A stretch of DNA of 64,000 nt, taken from positions 620,001 to 684,000 of the forward strand of contig OZ252048.1 in the NCBI GenBank assembly GCA_965247915.1, written 5' to 3'. Source of the stretch: JAKZRT01 sp965247915. GTDB taxonomy: Bacteria > Pseudomonadota > Alphaproteobacteria > Rhodobacterales > Rhodobacteraceae. The notes under the pieces are model-generated. The model ran no database searches, was not told where the DNA came from, and saw only the letters and a list, made by a program, of their open reading frames with translations. Numbering within the stretch: the stretch's first letter is position 1; each line of letters starts with the position of its first letter. Position numbers and translations under genes: made by a program. Of the stretch, positions 15,914 through 24,459 are shown piece by piece.

Positions 15914-17806
15914 TCAGCCCCCGGCGTATCCCAGCCCGCGCAGCGCTGCGGCGATTTCATCCAATACCGCCGGGTCATCGATGGTTGGCGGTGTCTTATA
16001 GTCGTCGCCATCGGCGATTTTGACCATGGTAGCGCGCAATATTTTGCCCGACCGGGTTTTGGGCAGCCGGTCAATAACCACGGCCAGCTTGAAGGCCGCA
16101 ACCGGTCCGATTTGCTGGCGCACCAATTTTACGACTTCGCCCACCACCTCTGTGTGGTCGCGCGATGATCCGGCGTTCAGGCACATGAGCCCGAGCGGCA
16201 ATTGCCCCTTCAGCGCATCGGACACACCGATCACGGCGCATTCGGCGACATCGGCGTGGCTGGCCAGAACTTCTTCGATCGCGCCGGTTGACAGGCGGCG
16301 ACCGGCGACGTTGATCACGTCGTCGGTGCGGGCCATGACGTAGAGATACCCGTCTTCGTCGATCATCCCTGCGTCTCCGGTCTCGTAATAGCCCGGGAAA
16401 GTGGCGAGGTATGATGCGCGGTACCGGTCGTCGGCATTCCAGAGCGTCGGCAATGTGCCCGGCGGCAGCGGCAGCTTGACTGCAATTGCGCCCAACACGC
16501 CCGGCGCGACCTGGTTGCCGCCATCGTCCAGAATACGCAATTCATAGCCGGGCATCGCCACCGTAGGCGAGCCGATTTTGACCGGCAACAGCTCGATCCC
16601 CACGGGGTTGCCGGCGATGGCCCAGCCGGTTTCGGTCTGCCACCAGTGGTCGATCACCGGCACGCCCAGCTTTTCCTGGGCCCAGAGGATCGTATCGGGA
16701 TCGGCCCGTTCGCCGGCCAGAAACAGCGTGCGCAGGCTGGAAATATCGTATTTCCCGATGAACTCGCCGGCGTTGTCCTCGCGCTTGATGGCGCGAAAAG
16801 CCGTGGGCGCGGTGAAAAGTGCGGCGACCTTGTGGTCCTGAATGACCCGCCAGAATGTGCCCGCATCGGGCGTGCCCACGGGCTTGCCTTCAAAGACCAC
16901 CGTGGTGTTGCCGTGGATCAGCGGCGCATAGCAGATATAGCTGTGGCCCACGACCCAGCCGACATCGGATGCGGCCCAGAACACCTCGCCCGGGTTGACA
17001 CCGTAGATGTTTTTCATCGTCCAATGCAACGCCACCAGATGCCCGCCGGTGTGGCGGATCACACCCTTGGGCGCGCCGGTGGTGCCTGATGTGTAAAGTA
17101 TATAGGCCGGGTGATTGCCGGCCACCGGCACACAATCGGCGGGCTCAACACCCTTCTGCGCCGCGTGCCATTCCACGTCGCGGCCAGGCGTCAGCAAGGC
17201 CGGGGCCTGGTCGCGTTGCAGGATGATGCAAAAGTTCGGCTTATGCGCGGCAAGGTTGATCGCCCCGTCCAGCAGGGGTTTGTATTCGACGATCCGCCCC
17301 GGTTCGATCCCGCAGGACGCCGTGATGATCGCCTTGGGTTTGGCGTCATCGATCCGCACCGCCAATTCGTTGGCGGCAAAGCCGCCGAACACCACCGAAT
17401 GCACCGCCCCGATCCGGGTGACCGCCAGCATCGCCACCAAAGCCTCGGGCACCATCGGCATATAGATGATTACCCTGTCGCCCTTCGCCACACCGCGCGC
17501 CTTCAGTGCACCGGCCAGCCGCGCGGTTTGATCCTTTAGCTGCGCGTAGGTGATCGTGGCTTGGGTGTCCGTAACCGGGCTGTCATAGATGATCGCGGCC
17601 TGATCGCCGCGGCCCGCCGCGACGTGCCGGTCCACACCATTATAGCAAGTGTTCACCTGCCCGTCGGCGAACCATTCATAGATCGGAGCCTTGCCGTCGA
17701 AGAGCGCTTTGGTGGGTTTGACATCCCAATCGATGCCCTCGGCAGCCGCCATCCAGAACCCCTCGGGGTCCGATTTCCAGGCCTCGTAGACCTGCGAATA
17801 GGACAT
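15914..17806 (-). CDS. prpE: Propionate-CoA ligase (acyl-CoA synthetase PrpE)
   Basis: A 630-residue ANL-superfamily ligase, the length of PrpE. The ATG at 17806 follows GGGAGACGCT; an upstream extension is non-coding promoter sequence. The adenylation motif YILYTSGTTGAPKGV lies near residue 240, and the C-terminal RTRSGKILRATMVK holds the catalytic Lys (near 585). The N-terminal SDPEGFWMAAAEGIDW is typical of the acetyl/propionyl-CoA synthetase group. It activates propionate to propionyl-CoA. The promoter region carries several TTTGCAAA boxes, matching control by a short-chain-fatty-acyl-CoA regulator in this bacterial group. Confidence 0.9.
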   Translation of the reverse strand: MSYSQVYEAWKSDPEGFWMAAAEGIDWDVKPTKALFDGKAPIYEWFADGQVNTCYNGVDRHVAAGRGDQAAIIYDSPVTDTQATITYAQLKDQTARLAGALKARGVAKGDRVIIYMPMVPEALVAMLAVTRIGAVHSVVFGGFAANELAVRIDDAKPKAIITASCGIEPGRIVEYKPLLDGAINLAAHKPNFCIILQRDQAPALLTPGRDVEWHAAQKGVEPADCVPVAGNHPAYILYTSGTTGAPKGVIRHTGGHLVALHWTMKNIYGVNPGEVFWAASDVGWVVGHSYICYAPLIHGNTTVVFEGKPVGTPDAGTFWRVIQDHKVAALFTAPTAFRAIKREDNAGEFIGKYDISSLRTLFLAGERADPDTILWAQEKLGVPVIDHWWQTETGWAIAGNPVGIELLPVKIGSPTVAMPGYELRILDDGGNQVAPGVLGAIAVKLPLPPGTLPTLWNADDRYRASYLATFPGYYETGDAGMIDEDGYLYVMARTDDVINVAGRRLSTGAIEEVLASHADVAECAVIGVSDALKGQLPLGLMCLNAGSSRDHTEVVGEVVKLVRQQIGPVAAFKLAVVIDRLPKTRSGKILRATMVKIADGDDYKTPPTIDDPAVLDEIAAALRGLGYAGG

Positions 17807-17902
17807 GGAGCGTCTCCCTTGCTGCTTTGCAGGCCGTGGTATGCGGGCCGCGCGCGGGGGGCAAGATGCGCTAGGCCAAGCGCGGCAGAATACCGCAAAA
17901 GA

Positions 17903-17990
17903 TTTGCAAAAGTCGCGCGAAATGGTCTGCAAATTTTGCAAAATCAACGCGAATATTCAGGCCGCCGGAAAACCGCAACTGCTTTGCAAA
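17903..17990 (-). promoter_or_regulatory. TTTGCAAA box cluster upstream of prpE
   Basis: Three exact palindromic octamers TTTGCAAA lie at 17903-17910, 17935-17942 and 17983-17990, plus a TCTGCAAA at 17926-17933 placed one base before the second. They sit about 97-184 bases upstream of the prpE start. In Rhodobacter the regulator PccR (ScfR family) is known to act on paired TTTGCAAA sites upstream of propionyl-CoA carboxylase genes. Control of prpE by such a regulator is inferred from the boxes; the regulator gene itself is not in the window. Confidence 0.7.
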
Positions 17991-18037
17991 CCCTTTTCTA
18001 CCTGAGCCAAGTCGCGCTGCGGTCCGACTGCTGCAGG

Positions 18038-20317
18038 TCAGGCGTAATGCCGCACCGGTGTGCCGGCGATGGCCGACATATTCAGCAACCCCCGCGCCGT
18101 GATCGAGGGCGTCACGATATGCGCGCGGTTTCCCATGCCCATCAGGATCGGCCCAACTTCAAGCCCCCCGGCCTTCATCTTGAGAATATTGCGCACCCCC
18201 GACGCCGCATCGGTGTTGGCAAAGACCAGAATATTCGCCGGACCGTCGAACCGCGCTTCGGGAAAGATGTTTCCCCGCGTCTCGGGGTCAAGGGCGGCGT
18301 CGATGTGCATTTCGCCCTCGTACGCAAAATCGCGCGGCTGACTGTCGAGAATGTCAAGTGCTGCACGGGTGCGGCTGCCCGAATCCGAATGCAGATTGCC
18401 GAATTGCGAATGCGAACAGATCGCCACTTTGGGATCGGCGCCAAACCGTCTTGAGTGTCGCGCCGCACCGACGACGGTCTCGGCAATCTGTTCGGGCGTC
18501 GGTTGCGCGTGCACCTGGGTGTCGGCGATAAAAAGCGGCCCGTCTTCCAGGATCATCAGCGACAGCGCGCCAACCGGTTTCAGCCCGCCAGTCGCAAGAA
18601 CCTCGGAGGCGTATTTCAAGTGCCACAGATATTGTCCGAAGGTGCCGCAGATCATGCTGTCGGCCTCGCCCCGATGCACCATAACGGTGGCGATCGCAGT
18701 GTTGTTGGTGCGCATGATCGCCCGGGCAAGCTCGGGCGTCACGCCGCGCCGCGACATCAGGCCCAGATAGGTCTCCCAGTAATCCCGATAGCGCGGGTCG
18801 TCCTGGGGGTTCACGATCTGAAAATCCTTGCCCGGCTTCACGGTCAGCCCGGCACGGTTCGCGCGCCGTTCGATGACATCGGGGCGACCGATCAAGATCG
18901 GCTTGTCGGCCATCTCTTCCAGCATCCCCTGCGCGGTGCGCAACACCCGTTCGTCTTCGCCCTCGGCAAAGACGATCTGCCGGGTTGCGGTGGCCGCCAC
19001 CTCAAACACCGTGCGCATCAGCATGGCCGAGCGGAAGACCGAGCCCTCCAGTTTTTGGCGGTAGGCCTTCATGTCCTTGATGGGCCGGGTGGCGACGCCC
19101 GACGCCATCGCCGCCTCGGCGACCGCCGGGGCCACAATCGAGATCAGGCGTGGGTCAAAGGGTTTGGGGATCAGATAGTCGCGCCCAAAGGTCAGCGTCT
19201 CGCCCTTGTAGGCGCTTGCCGCCTCGGCGGATGTAGTGATGCGCGCCAGTTCGGCTATGCCGTCGATACAGGCCAGTTTCATGGCGTCGTTGATCTCGGT
19301 GGCGCCCACGTCCAGCGCGCCGCGGAAAATGAACGGAAAGCACAGCACGTTGTTGACCTGGTTGGGATAGTCCGAGCGGCCCGTGGCGATAATCGCATCG
19401 GGCGCAACCTCGCGCGCGTCTTCGGGCAGGATTTCCGGGTCCGGGTTGGCCAGCGCCAGAATGACCGGGGTCTTGGCCATCTTGGCGACCATGTCTTTGG
19501 TCAGCACGCCGGGGCCGGACAGCCCGAGGAAAAGATCAGCGCCCTCCATGACCACGCTCAGCGCAGTCTTGTCGGTTTTCTGGGCGAAGGCACCTTTTTC
19601 CGGGTTGACCTCGTTATGGCGCACTTGCGTGATCAGCCCCTTGCTGTCGGCCAGCCAGATGTTTTTGCGCTTGACGCCCATCTTGACCAGGACGTTCAGG
19701 CAGGCGATGCCGGCCGCCCCGCCACCGGCCGAGACCACCTTGATTTTGTCGAAGTCCTTGCCGGCCAGGATCATCGCGTTGCGGACAGCCGCGCCGACCA
19801 CAATCGCCGTTCCGTGCTGGTCGTCGTGAAAGACCGGGATTTTCATGCGCTCGCGGCAGATGCGTTCGACCACAAAACATTCGGGCGCCTTGATGTCTTC
19901 AAGGTTGATCGCGCCGAATGATGGTTCAAGGGCACAGACGATATCGGCCAGTTTTTCCGGGTCCAATTCATCGACCTCGATGTCAAAGCAATCGATGTTG
20001 GCGAATTTCTTGAACAGAACCGCCTTGCCTTCCATCACCGGTTTCGAGGCCAGCGCGCCGATGTTGCCCAGCCCCAGCACCGCGGTGCCGTTCGAGATGA
20101 CGGCGACCGAATTGCCGCGCGCCGTGTAGCGACTGGCGGTGGCGGGGTCTTTGTGAATCTCGATACAGGCCTCGGCCACGCCCGGCGAATAGGCCCGCGC
20201 CAGATCGCGCGCGTTGGCCAGCGGCTTGGTGGCGCGGATCTCCAGCTTACCGGGGCGCGGAAACTCGTGATAAAAAAGCGAGGCTTCGCGCAGATTTTCT
20301 TTTTTCGATTCGCTCAT
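18038..20317 (-). CDS. maeB: NADP-dependent malic enzyme with phosphotransacetylase-like domain
   Basis: A 759-residue two-domain protein. Residues 1 to about 410 are malic enzyme: FYHEFPRPGKLEI, AYSPGVAEACIEI, the NAD(P) motif VSAGGGAAGIACLNVL, and ALANPDPEILPEDA. Residues about 430 to 755 resemble phosphotransacetylase (IVFAEGEDERVLRTA, SMICGTFGQYLWHLKY, GPILMGMGNRAHIVTPS). The fusion is the standard MaeB form in proteobacteria, converting malate to pyruvate with NADPH formation; the second domain is usually regulatory and binds acetyl-CoA. It lies upstream of prpE on the same strand but with a 230-base gap containing operator boxes, so it is probably a separate unit. Confidence 0.96.
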   Translation of the reverse strand: MSESKKENLREASLFYHEFPRPGKLEIRATKPLANARDLARAYSPGVAEACIEIHKDPATASRYTARGNSVAVISNGTAVLGLGNIGALASKPVMEGKAVLFKKFANIDCFDIEVDELDPEKLADIVCALEPSFGAINLEDIKAPECFVVERICRERMKIPVFHDDQHGTAIVVGAAVRNAMILAGKDFDKIKVVSAGGGAAGIACLNVLVKMGVKRKNIWLADSKGLITQVRHNEVNPEKGAFAQKTDKTALSVVMEGADLFLGLSGPGVLTKDMVAKMAKTPVILALANPDPEILPEDAREVAPDAIIATGRSDYPNQVNNVLCFPFIFRGALDVGATEINDAMKLACIDGIAELARITTSAEAASAYKGETLTFGRDYLIPKPFDPRLISIVAPAVAEAAMASGVATRPIKDMKAYRQKLEGSVFRSAMLMRTVFEVAATATRQIVFAEGEDERVLRTAQGMLEEMADKPILIGRPDVIERRANRAGLTVKPGKDFQIVNPQDDPRYRDYWETYLGLMSRRGVTPELARAIMRTNNTAIATVMVHRGEADSMICGTFGQYLWHLKYASEVLATGGLKPVGALSLMILEDGPLFIADTQVHAQPTPEQIAETVVGAARHSRRFGADPKVAICSHSQFGNLHSDSGSRTRAALDILDSQPRDFAYEGEMHIDAALDPETRGNIFPEARFDGPANILVFANTDAASGVRNILKMKAGGLEVGPILMGMGNRAHIVTPSITARGLLNMSAIAGTPVRHYA

Positions 20318-20338
20318 AATCCCGGCCCTTCATCTGAA

Positions 20339-20356
20339 TAGTTTAACGTTAAACTA
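20339..20356 (-). promoter_or_regulatory. Perfect 18-bp palindrome upstream of maeB
   Basis: TAGTTTAACGTTAAACTA is identical to its own reverse complement. It begins 22 bases upstream of the maeB start codon and about 107 bases before the divergent cupin-operon start. Its position over the maeB promoter/leader and its exact symmetry suggest the operator of a dimeric repressor. The regulator is not known. Confidence 0.6.
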
Positions 20357-20462
20357 CTTTATTACCACGGCATGTCCATGCGTCACTTTTGCCCGAAACG
20401 CGGGCGCTTGCAAATCGTGTGGTAACTGCTCAGTCTGGCGTAATACATCAGAAAGGCAAGCA

Positions 20463-21551
20463 ATGAGTAAATCCCGCGCCGAATTGCGCTTGCCCACGCA
20501 GGACCTGCGAAAAGACATTCCGTTTTATACCAAGGTTCTGAAAATGCGCATGGATATGATCTATCCGGCCGACGATCCTTCGGTCGCGGTGTTTTCGGGC
20601 CACGGGCTGCGGGTGCGGTTGGAAAAGGCCGCGACCGAGCCGCCGGGATGCCTTCGAATTCTCACCGAAGACCCCGACGCATTCGCCGAAGGCCGGCGCG
20701 TTCTGACCGCGCCGAACGGCACGCGGGTCGAGATTGACGACCTGAACCCGCCCTTGGTCATGCCCCAGACAAGGCACGCCTTCGTAGTGCGCCGCCTGTT
20801 CGATCAGGCCCCCTGGATCATCGGGCGGGCGGGCATGCATTACCGCGACCTGATCCCCGACCGTCTGGGCGGCTCGATCATCGCCAGCCATATCCGCATT
20901 CCCGACGGCGGCCCGGTGCCCGACGTGGTGCATTATCATACCGTCGGCTTTCAGCTGATCTTTTGTTACAAGGGCTGGGTCGATCTGGTCTACGAGGATC
21001 AGGGCGAACCCATTCGCCTGCACGCAGGCAACTGCGTGATCCAGCCGCCCGAAATCCGCCACCGCGTGCTTTTTGCCAGCGAAGATATCGAGGTGATCGA
21101 AATAGGCGTGCCCGCCGCGCATGTCACCACGATCGAGCACGACATAACCCTGCCGAATGGCGTGGTGAACCCGGGCCGCGAGTTTCAGGGGCAAAGGTTT
21201 GTCCATCACAAGGCGGATGCGGCGGTCTGGTCGCCGAGCCGTCTGGCGGGATTTCAGGCCCGCGACACGACGATTGCCGCGCATACCGGCGATGTCGCGG
21301 GCGTGCAGGTGATGAAACGGGGCAAGGGTGCGCCCTTAACGTCGGTGCATGACGCTGATATCCTCTTTACCTTCGTGATGGATGGGACATTGGTTTTAGA
21401 GGGCGAAGGCAAAGACCCGCATCCGCTTGCGGCGGGCGACGCTTTTGTGATCCCTCCGGGATTGGCCACAAATTATTCCGAACCGTCGGATGATATAGAG
21501 CTGATGGAAGTCAGCCTGCCGGGGCGCTTTGAGACGCGACCGGCAGAATAG
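20463..21551 (+). CDS. VOC-like/bicupin protein heading the nucleoside operon
   Basis: A 362-residue protein starting at ATG 20463 after AAAGGCAAGCA. Residues 1 to about 95 look like a VOC/glyoxalase module (LPTQDLRKDIPFYTKVLKMR, then a strand ending GHGLRVRLEK). Two cupin barrels follow. The first has VVHYHTVGFQLIFCYKGW and AGNCVIQPPEIRHRV with His residues placed for metal binding; the second (VMKRGKGAPLTSVHDADILF, then AGDAFVIPPGLATNYS) keeps the fold but few metal ligands. Ten bases separate it from cdd. Its place at the head of a nucleoside-catabolism operon suggests a role in ribose or base processing, or in regulation. No specific activity can be assigned. Confidence 0.75.
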   Translation: MSKSRAELRLPTQDLRKDIPFYTKVLKMRMDMIYPADDPSVAVFSGHGLRVRLEKAATEPPGCLRILTEDPDAFAEGRRVLTAPNGTRVEIDDLNPPLVMPQTRHAFVVRRLFDQAPWIIGRAGMHYRDLIPDRLGGSIIASHIRIPDGGPVPDVVHYHTVGFQLIFCYKGWVDLVYEDQGEPIRLHAGNCVIQPPEIRHRVLFASEDIEVIEIGVPAAHVTTIEHDITLPNGVVNPGREFQGQRFVHHKADAAVWSPSRLAGFQARDTTIAAHTGDVAGVQVMKRGKGAPLTSVHDADILFTFVMDGTLVLEGEGKDPHPLAAGDAFVIPPGLATNYSEPSDDIELMEVSLPGRFETRPAE

Positions 21552-21560
21552 GAGACGAAC

Positions 21561-21950
21561 ATGGCATTGTTGGACGCAGCCCGCGCCGCCCGCGAAAACG
21601 CCCACGCCCCCTATTCGAACTTCAAAGTCGGCGCGGCGCTGCGCACCACGTCCGGCAAGATATATTGCGGTTGCAACGTCGAAAACGTGGCCTATCCCGA
21701 AGGCACCTGCGCCGAAGCTGGCGCCATCGCTGTAATGGTCGCGGCGGGCGAACGTGAAATTGCCGAGGTCGCGGTCATCGCTGACGCGAGCGCGCCGGTG
21801 CCGCCCTGCGGCGGCTGCCGCCAGAGGCTGGCCGAATTCGCGGGCGCGGACGTCAAAGTTATTATGGCGACAACTTCGGGCGCGACCCTGACCATGACCG
21901 TTGCCGAGCTTCTGCCCGGAGCTTTCGGCCGCACCCATATGGAAACCTAA
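21561..21950 (+). CDS. cdd: Cytidine deaminase
   Basis: A 129-residue small homotetrameric-type cytidine deaminase. Motifs: NAHAPYSNFKVGAALRT (substrate binding), the zinc and proton-shuttle block CAEAGAI (Cys-Ala-Glu), and PPCGGCRQRLAEF giving the other two zinc cysteines. It deaminates cytidine and deoxycytidine to uridine and deoxyuridine in the cytosol, feeding deoA downstream. The ATG at 21561 follows AGGAGACGAAC, a strong ribosome-binding site. Confidence 0.95.
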   Translation: MALLDAARAARENAHAPYSNFKVGAALRTTSGKIYCGCNVENVAYPEGTCAEAGAIAVMVAAGEREIAEVAVIADASAPVPPCGGCRQRLAEFAGADVKVIMATTSGATLTMTVAELLPGAFGRTHMET

Positions 21951-21955
21951 GGCAC

Positions 21956-23263
21956 ATGGACGCCCGTGCGATTATTGCCAGGTTGCGGGACGGCGACCGT
22001 CCGGGTCCCAAAGACCTGGCGTGGTTTGCCCAAGGCCTGGCCTCGGGTGCTGTGACTGACGCCCAGGCCGGGGCCTTCGCCATGGCCGTGGTGTTGAACG
22101 GGCTGGGCGAGGCGGGTCGCGTGGCCCTGACCATGGCGATGCGCGATTCGGGCCATGTCATGGCCTGGGATCTCGACGCGCCGGTGGTCGATAAACATTC
22201 GACCGGCGGCATCGGCGATTGCGTGTCGCTGATGCTGGCCCCGATGCTGGCGGCCGAGGGCGTTTACGTGCCGATGATCTCGGGCCGGGGGCTGGGGCAC
22301 ACCGGCGGTACGCTCGACAAGCTCGAGGCCATTCCAGGCCTCTCGGTGGAGCACGACGAAGACGCCTTCCGCGCGATCGTCGGCGATGTCGGCTGCGCCA
22401 TCGTCGCGGCCAGCGCCGATCTGGCTCCGGCGGACCGGCGGCTTTATGCGGTGCGCGACGTGACCGCGACGGTTGAAAGCGTCGATCTGATCACCGCCTC
22501 GATCCTCAGCAAGAAACTGGCCGCCGGGCTTGCGGTGCTGATTTTGGATGTCAAGGTTGGTTCGGGGGCGTTCATGACCGATCTGGCCAAGGCGCGGGCG
22601 CTGGCGCGGGCCCTGGTGGACACCGCCAATGGTGCTGGTTGCAAGACCCGGGCGCTGATCACCGATATGGATCAACCGCTGGCCTCGGCGGCGGGCAACG
22701 CGGTCGAAGTGGCCGAGATCATGGGCGCGCTGACCGGCACACATGTAGCCGCGCGGCTGACCCACCTCAGCGTCGAACTGGGGGCCGAGTTACTTGCTAC
22801 ATGCGGCGCGGCTGAAGACGTCGAAACCGGTGCAAAGCGGTTGCGCGCGGGTTTGCGCAGGGGTGATGCCGCCGAAAAATTCGCGGCGATGGTCACCGCC
22901 ATGGGGGGTCCCGCCGATTTTGTGGATCGCTGGCCCGATCACCTGCCGCAGGCGCCGGTTGTCGGTGACGCTACCGCGCCCGCAACCGGATTTGTCACCG
23001 CCATCGACGGTCAGGCGCTGGGCCGCGCGGTGGTGCATCTGGGCGGGGGCCGGTTGCGGGGCGGTGATCCGGTTGATCCAGCCGTCGGACTTAGCGCAAT
23101 CGTGCGTTTGGGGCAGAACATTGGCCGCGGCGAGGCGCTGGCACTGGTCCATGCCGCCAGCAACGAGACCGCCGAAGCGGCAGCCCGCGCCGTACGCGCG
23201 GCGGTCACCATCGGCGCGACCCCCGGTGATCTGCCGCCGCTGATCCACGAAAGAATGGTCTGA
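21956..23263 (+). CDS. deoA: Thymidine phosphorylase
   Basis: A 435-residue pyrimidine-nucleoside phosphorylase. The signature is intact: VVDKHSTGGIGDCVSLML, MISGRGLGHTGGTLDKLEA, and KKLAAGLAVLILDVKVGSGAF. It converts thymidine or deoxyuridine plus phosphate to the base and deoxyribose-1-phosphate, which deoB then isomerises. The ATG at 21956 lies five bases after the cdd stop. The deoA stop (TGA ending 23263) overlaps the ATG of deoB by one base. Confidence 0.95.
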   Translation: MDARAIIARLRDGDRPGPKDLAWFAQGLASGAVTDAQAGAFAMAVVLNGLGEAGRVALTMAMRDSGHVMAWDLDAPVVDKHSTGGIGDCVSLMLAPMLAAEGVYVPMISGRGLGHTGGTLDKLEAIPGLSVEHDEDAFRAIVGDVGCAIVAASADLAPADRRLYAVRDVTATVESVDLITASILSKKLAAGLAVLILDVKVGSGAFMTDLAKARALARALVDTANGAGCKTRALITDMDQPLASAAGNAVEVAEIMGALTGTHVAARLTHLSVELGAELLATCGAAEDVETGAKRLRAGLRRGDAAEKFAAMVTAMGGPADFVDRWPDHLPQAPVVGDATAPATGFVTAIDGQALGRAVVHLGGGRLRGGDPVDPAVGLSAIVRLGQNIGRGEALALVHAASNETAEAAARAVRAAVTIGATPGDLPPLIHERMV

Positions 23264-24459
23264 TGGCGCGCGCCTTTCTGATCGTCATGGACAGCGTCGG
23301 CTGCGGCGGCGCGCCCGATGCGGCCGAGTTCGGTGACGAAGGCGCCAACACCCTCGGCCACATTGCCGAGGCCTGCGCGGCGGGCAAGGCCGACGAATGT
23401 CGCAGCGGTCCGCTGCATGTGCCCAACCTCGACGCGCTTGGCCTTGGGGCGGCGATCCGGCTGGCCTCGCCCTCGGTTGCGCCGGGGCTTGAGGCCGTGC
23501 CATCGGGCCTCTGGGGTGCCGCAACCGAAGTGTCCCGGGGCAAGGACACGCCCTCGGGTCACTGGGAGCTGGCTGGCGTCCCGGTCCCCTGGGACTGGCA
23601 CTATTTCCCCGACACCCGGCCCGCGTTCCCGCCCGAAGTTTCGGCGGCGGTGGCCGGGGCCTCAAGGACCACCGGCATTCTGGGCGATTGCCACGACAGC
23701 GGCACCGCCATTATTGACCGTCTGGGTGCGCAGCATGTGAGAACCGGCTGGCCGATTGCCTATACCTCCGCCGACAGCGTGCTGCAGATCGCCGCCCATG
23801 AAGGTGCCTTTGGGCTGGACCGTCTGTTGCAGGTCTGCCGCGACCTGGCCCCGATGCTGCACAAAATGCGGGTCGGACGGGTGATCGCGCGGCCCTTTGT
23901 CGGCACCCCCGAGGCCGGATTTACCCGCACTACCAACCGCCGCGACTTTGCGGTCGAGCCGCCATCGCCAACGCTCTGCGACTGGGTGAGCGACGCCGGC
24001 GGCACGGTCCACGGCATCGGCAAGATTGGCGACATTTTCTCGGGTCAGGGCATCGCCGACACCGCCAAGGGCAGCGATGCAAGCCTGATGGAGGCGCTGA
24101 TCGACCGCGCCACGACCGCGCGGTCCGGGTCGCTGACCTTCGCCAACTTCGTCGAGTTCGACAGCAGCTTCGGCCACCGCCGCGATGTGGCGGGCTATGC
24201 GCGGGCGCTGGAATGGTTCGACGCCCGCCTGCCCCGGTTTCTGACCGCGCTGGGCGCGCGTGATCTGGCGATCTTCACCGCCGATCACGGCAACGACCCG
24301 ACCTGGAAAGGCACCGATCATACCCGTGAACGGGTTCCGGTGCTGGTCGCGGGCGCCAGATCCGGCGAAATAGGCCATTGCGCTTTTACCGACGTCGCGG
24401 CATCGGTGGCGGCCCATCTGGGTGTTCCGAACGCCGGGCCGGGGAGGAGCTTTCTGTGA
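23263..24459 (+). CDS. deoB: Phosphopentomutase
   Basis: A 398-residue alkaline-phosphatase-superfamily mutase. Metal-binding motifs are visible: IVMDSVGCGGAPDAAEFGD at the N-terminus, NFVEFDSSFGHRRDVAGY, and TADHGNDPTWKGTDHTRE near the C-terminus with its Asp/His ligands. It converts (deoxy)ribose-1-phosphate to the 5-phosphate, linking nucleoside phosphorolysis to central metabolism. The start overlaps the deoA stop and the end overlaps add, so translation is probably coupled. deoC is not in the window. Confidence 0.96.
   Translation: MARAFLIVMDSVGCGGAPDAAEFGDEGANTLGHIAEACAAGKADECRSGPLHVPNLDALGLGAAIRLASPSVAPGLEAVPSGLWGAATEVSRGKDTPSGHWELAGVPVPWDWHYFPDTRPAFPPEVSAAVAGASRTTGILGDCHDSGTAIIDRLGAQHVRTGWPIAYTSADSVLQIAAHEGAFGLDRLLQVCRDLAPMLHKMRVGRVIARPFVGTPEAGFTRTTNRRDFAVEPPSPTLCDWVSDAGGTVHGIGKIGDIFSGQGIADTAKGSDASLMEALIDRATTARSGSLTFANFVEFDSSFGHRRDVAGYARALEWFDARLPRFLTALGARDLAIFTADHGNDPTWKGTDHTRERVPVLVAGARSGEIGHCAFTDVAASVAAHLGVPNAGPGRSFL

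Noticed and set aside
18455..19921. 488-codon ORF on the plus strand inside maeB
   Set aside because: Shadow of the malic enzyme gene; low-complexity His/Gly/Arg-rich sequence without domains.
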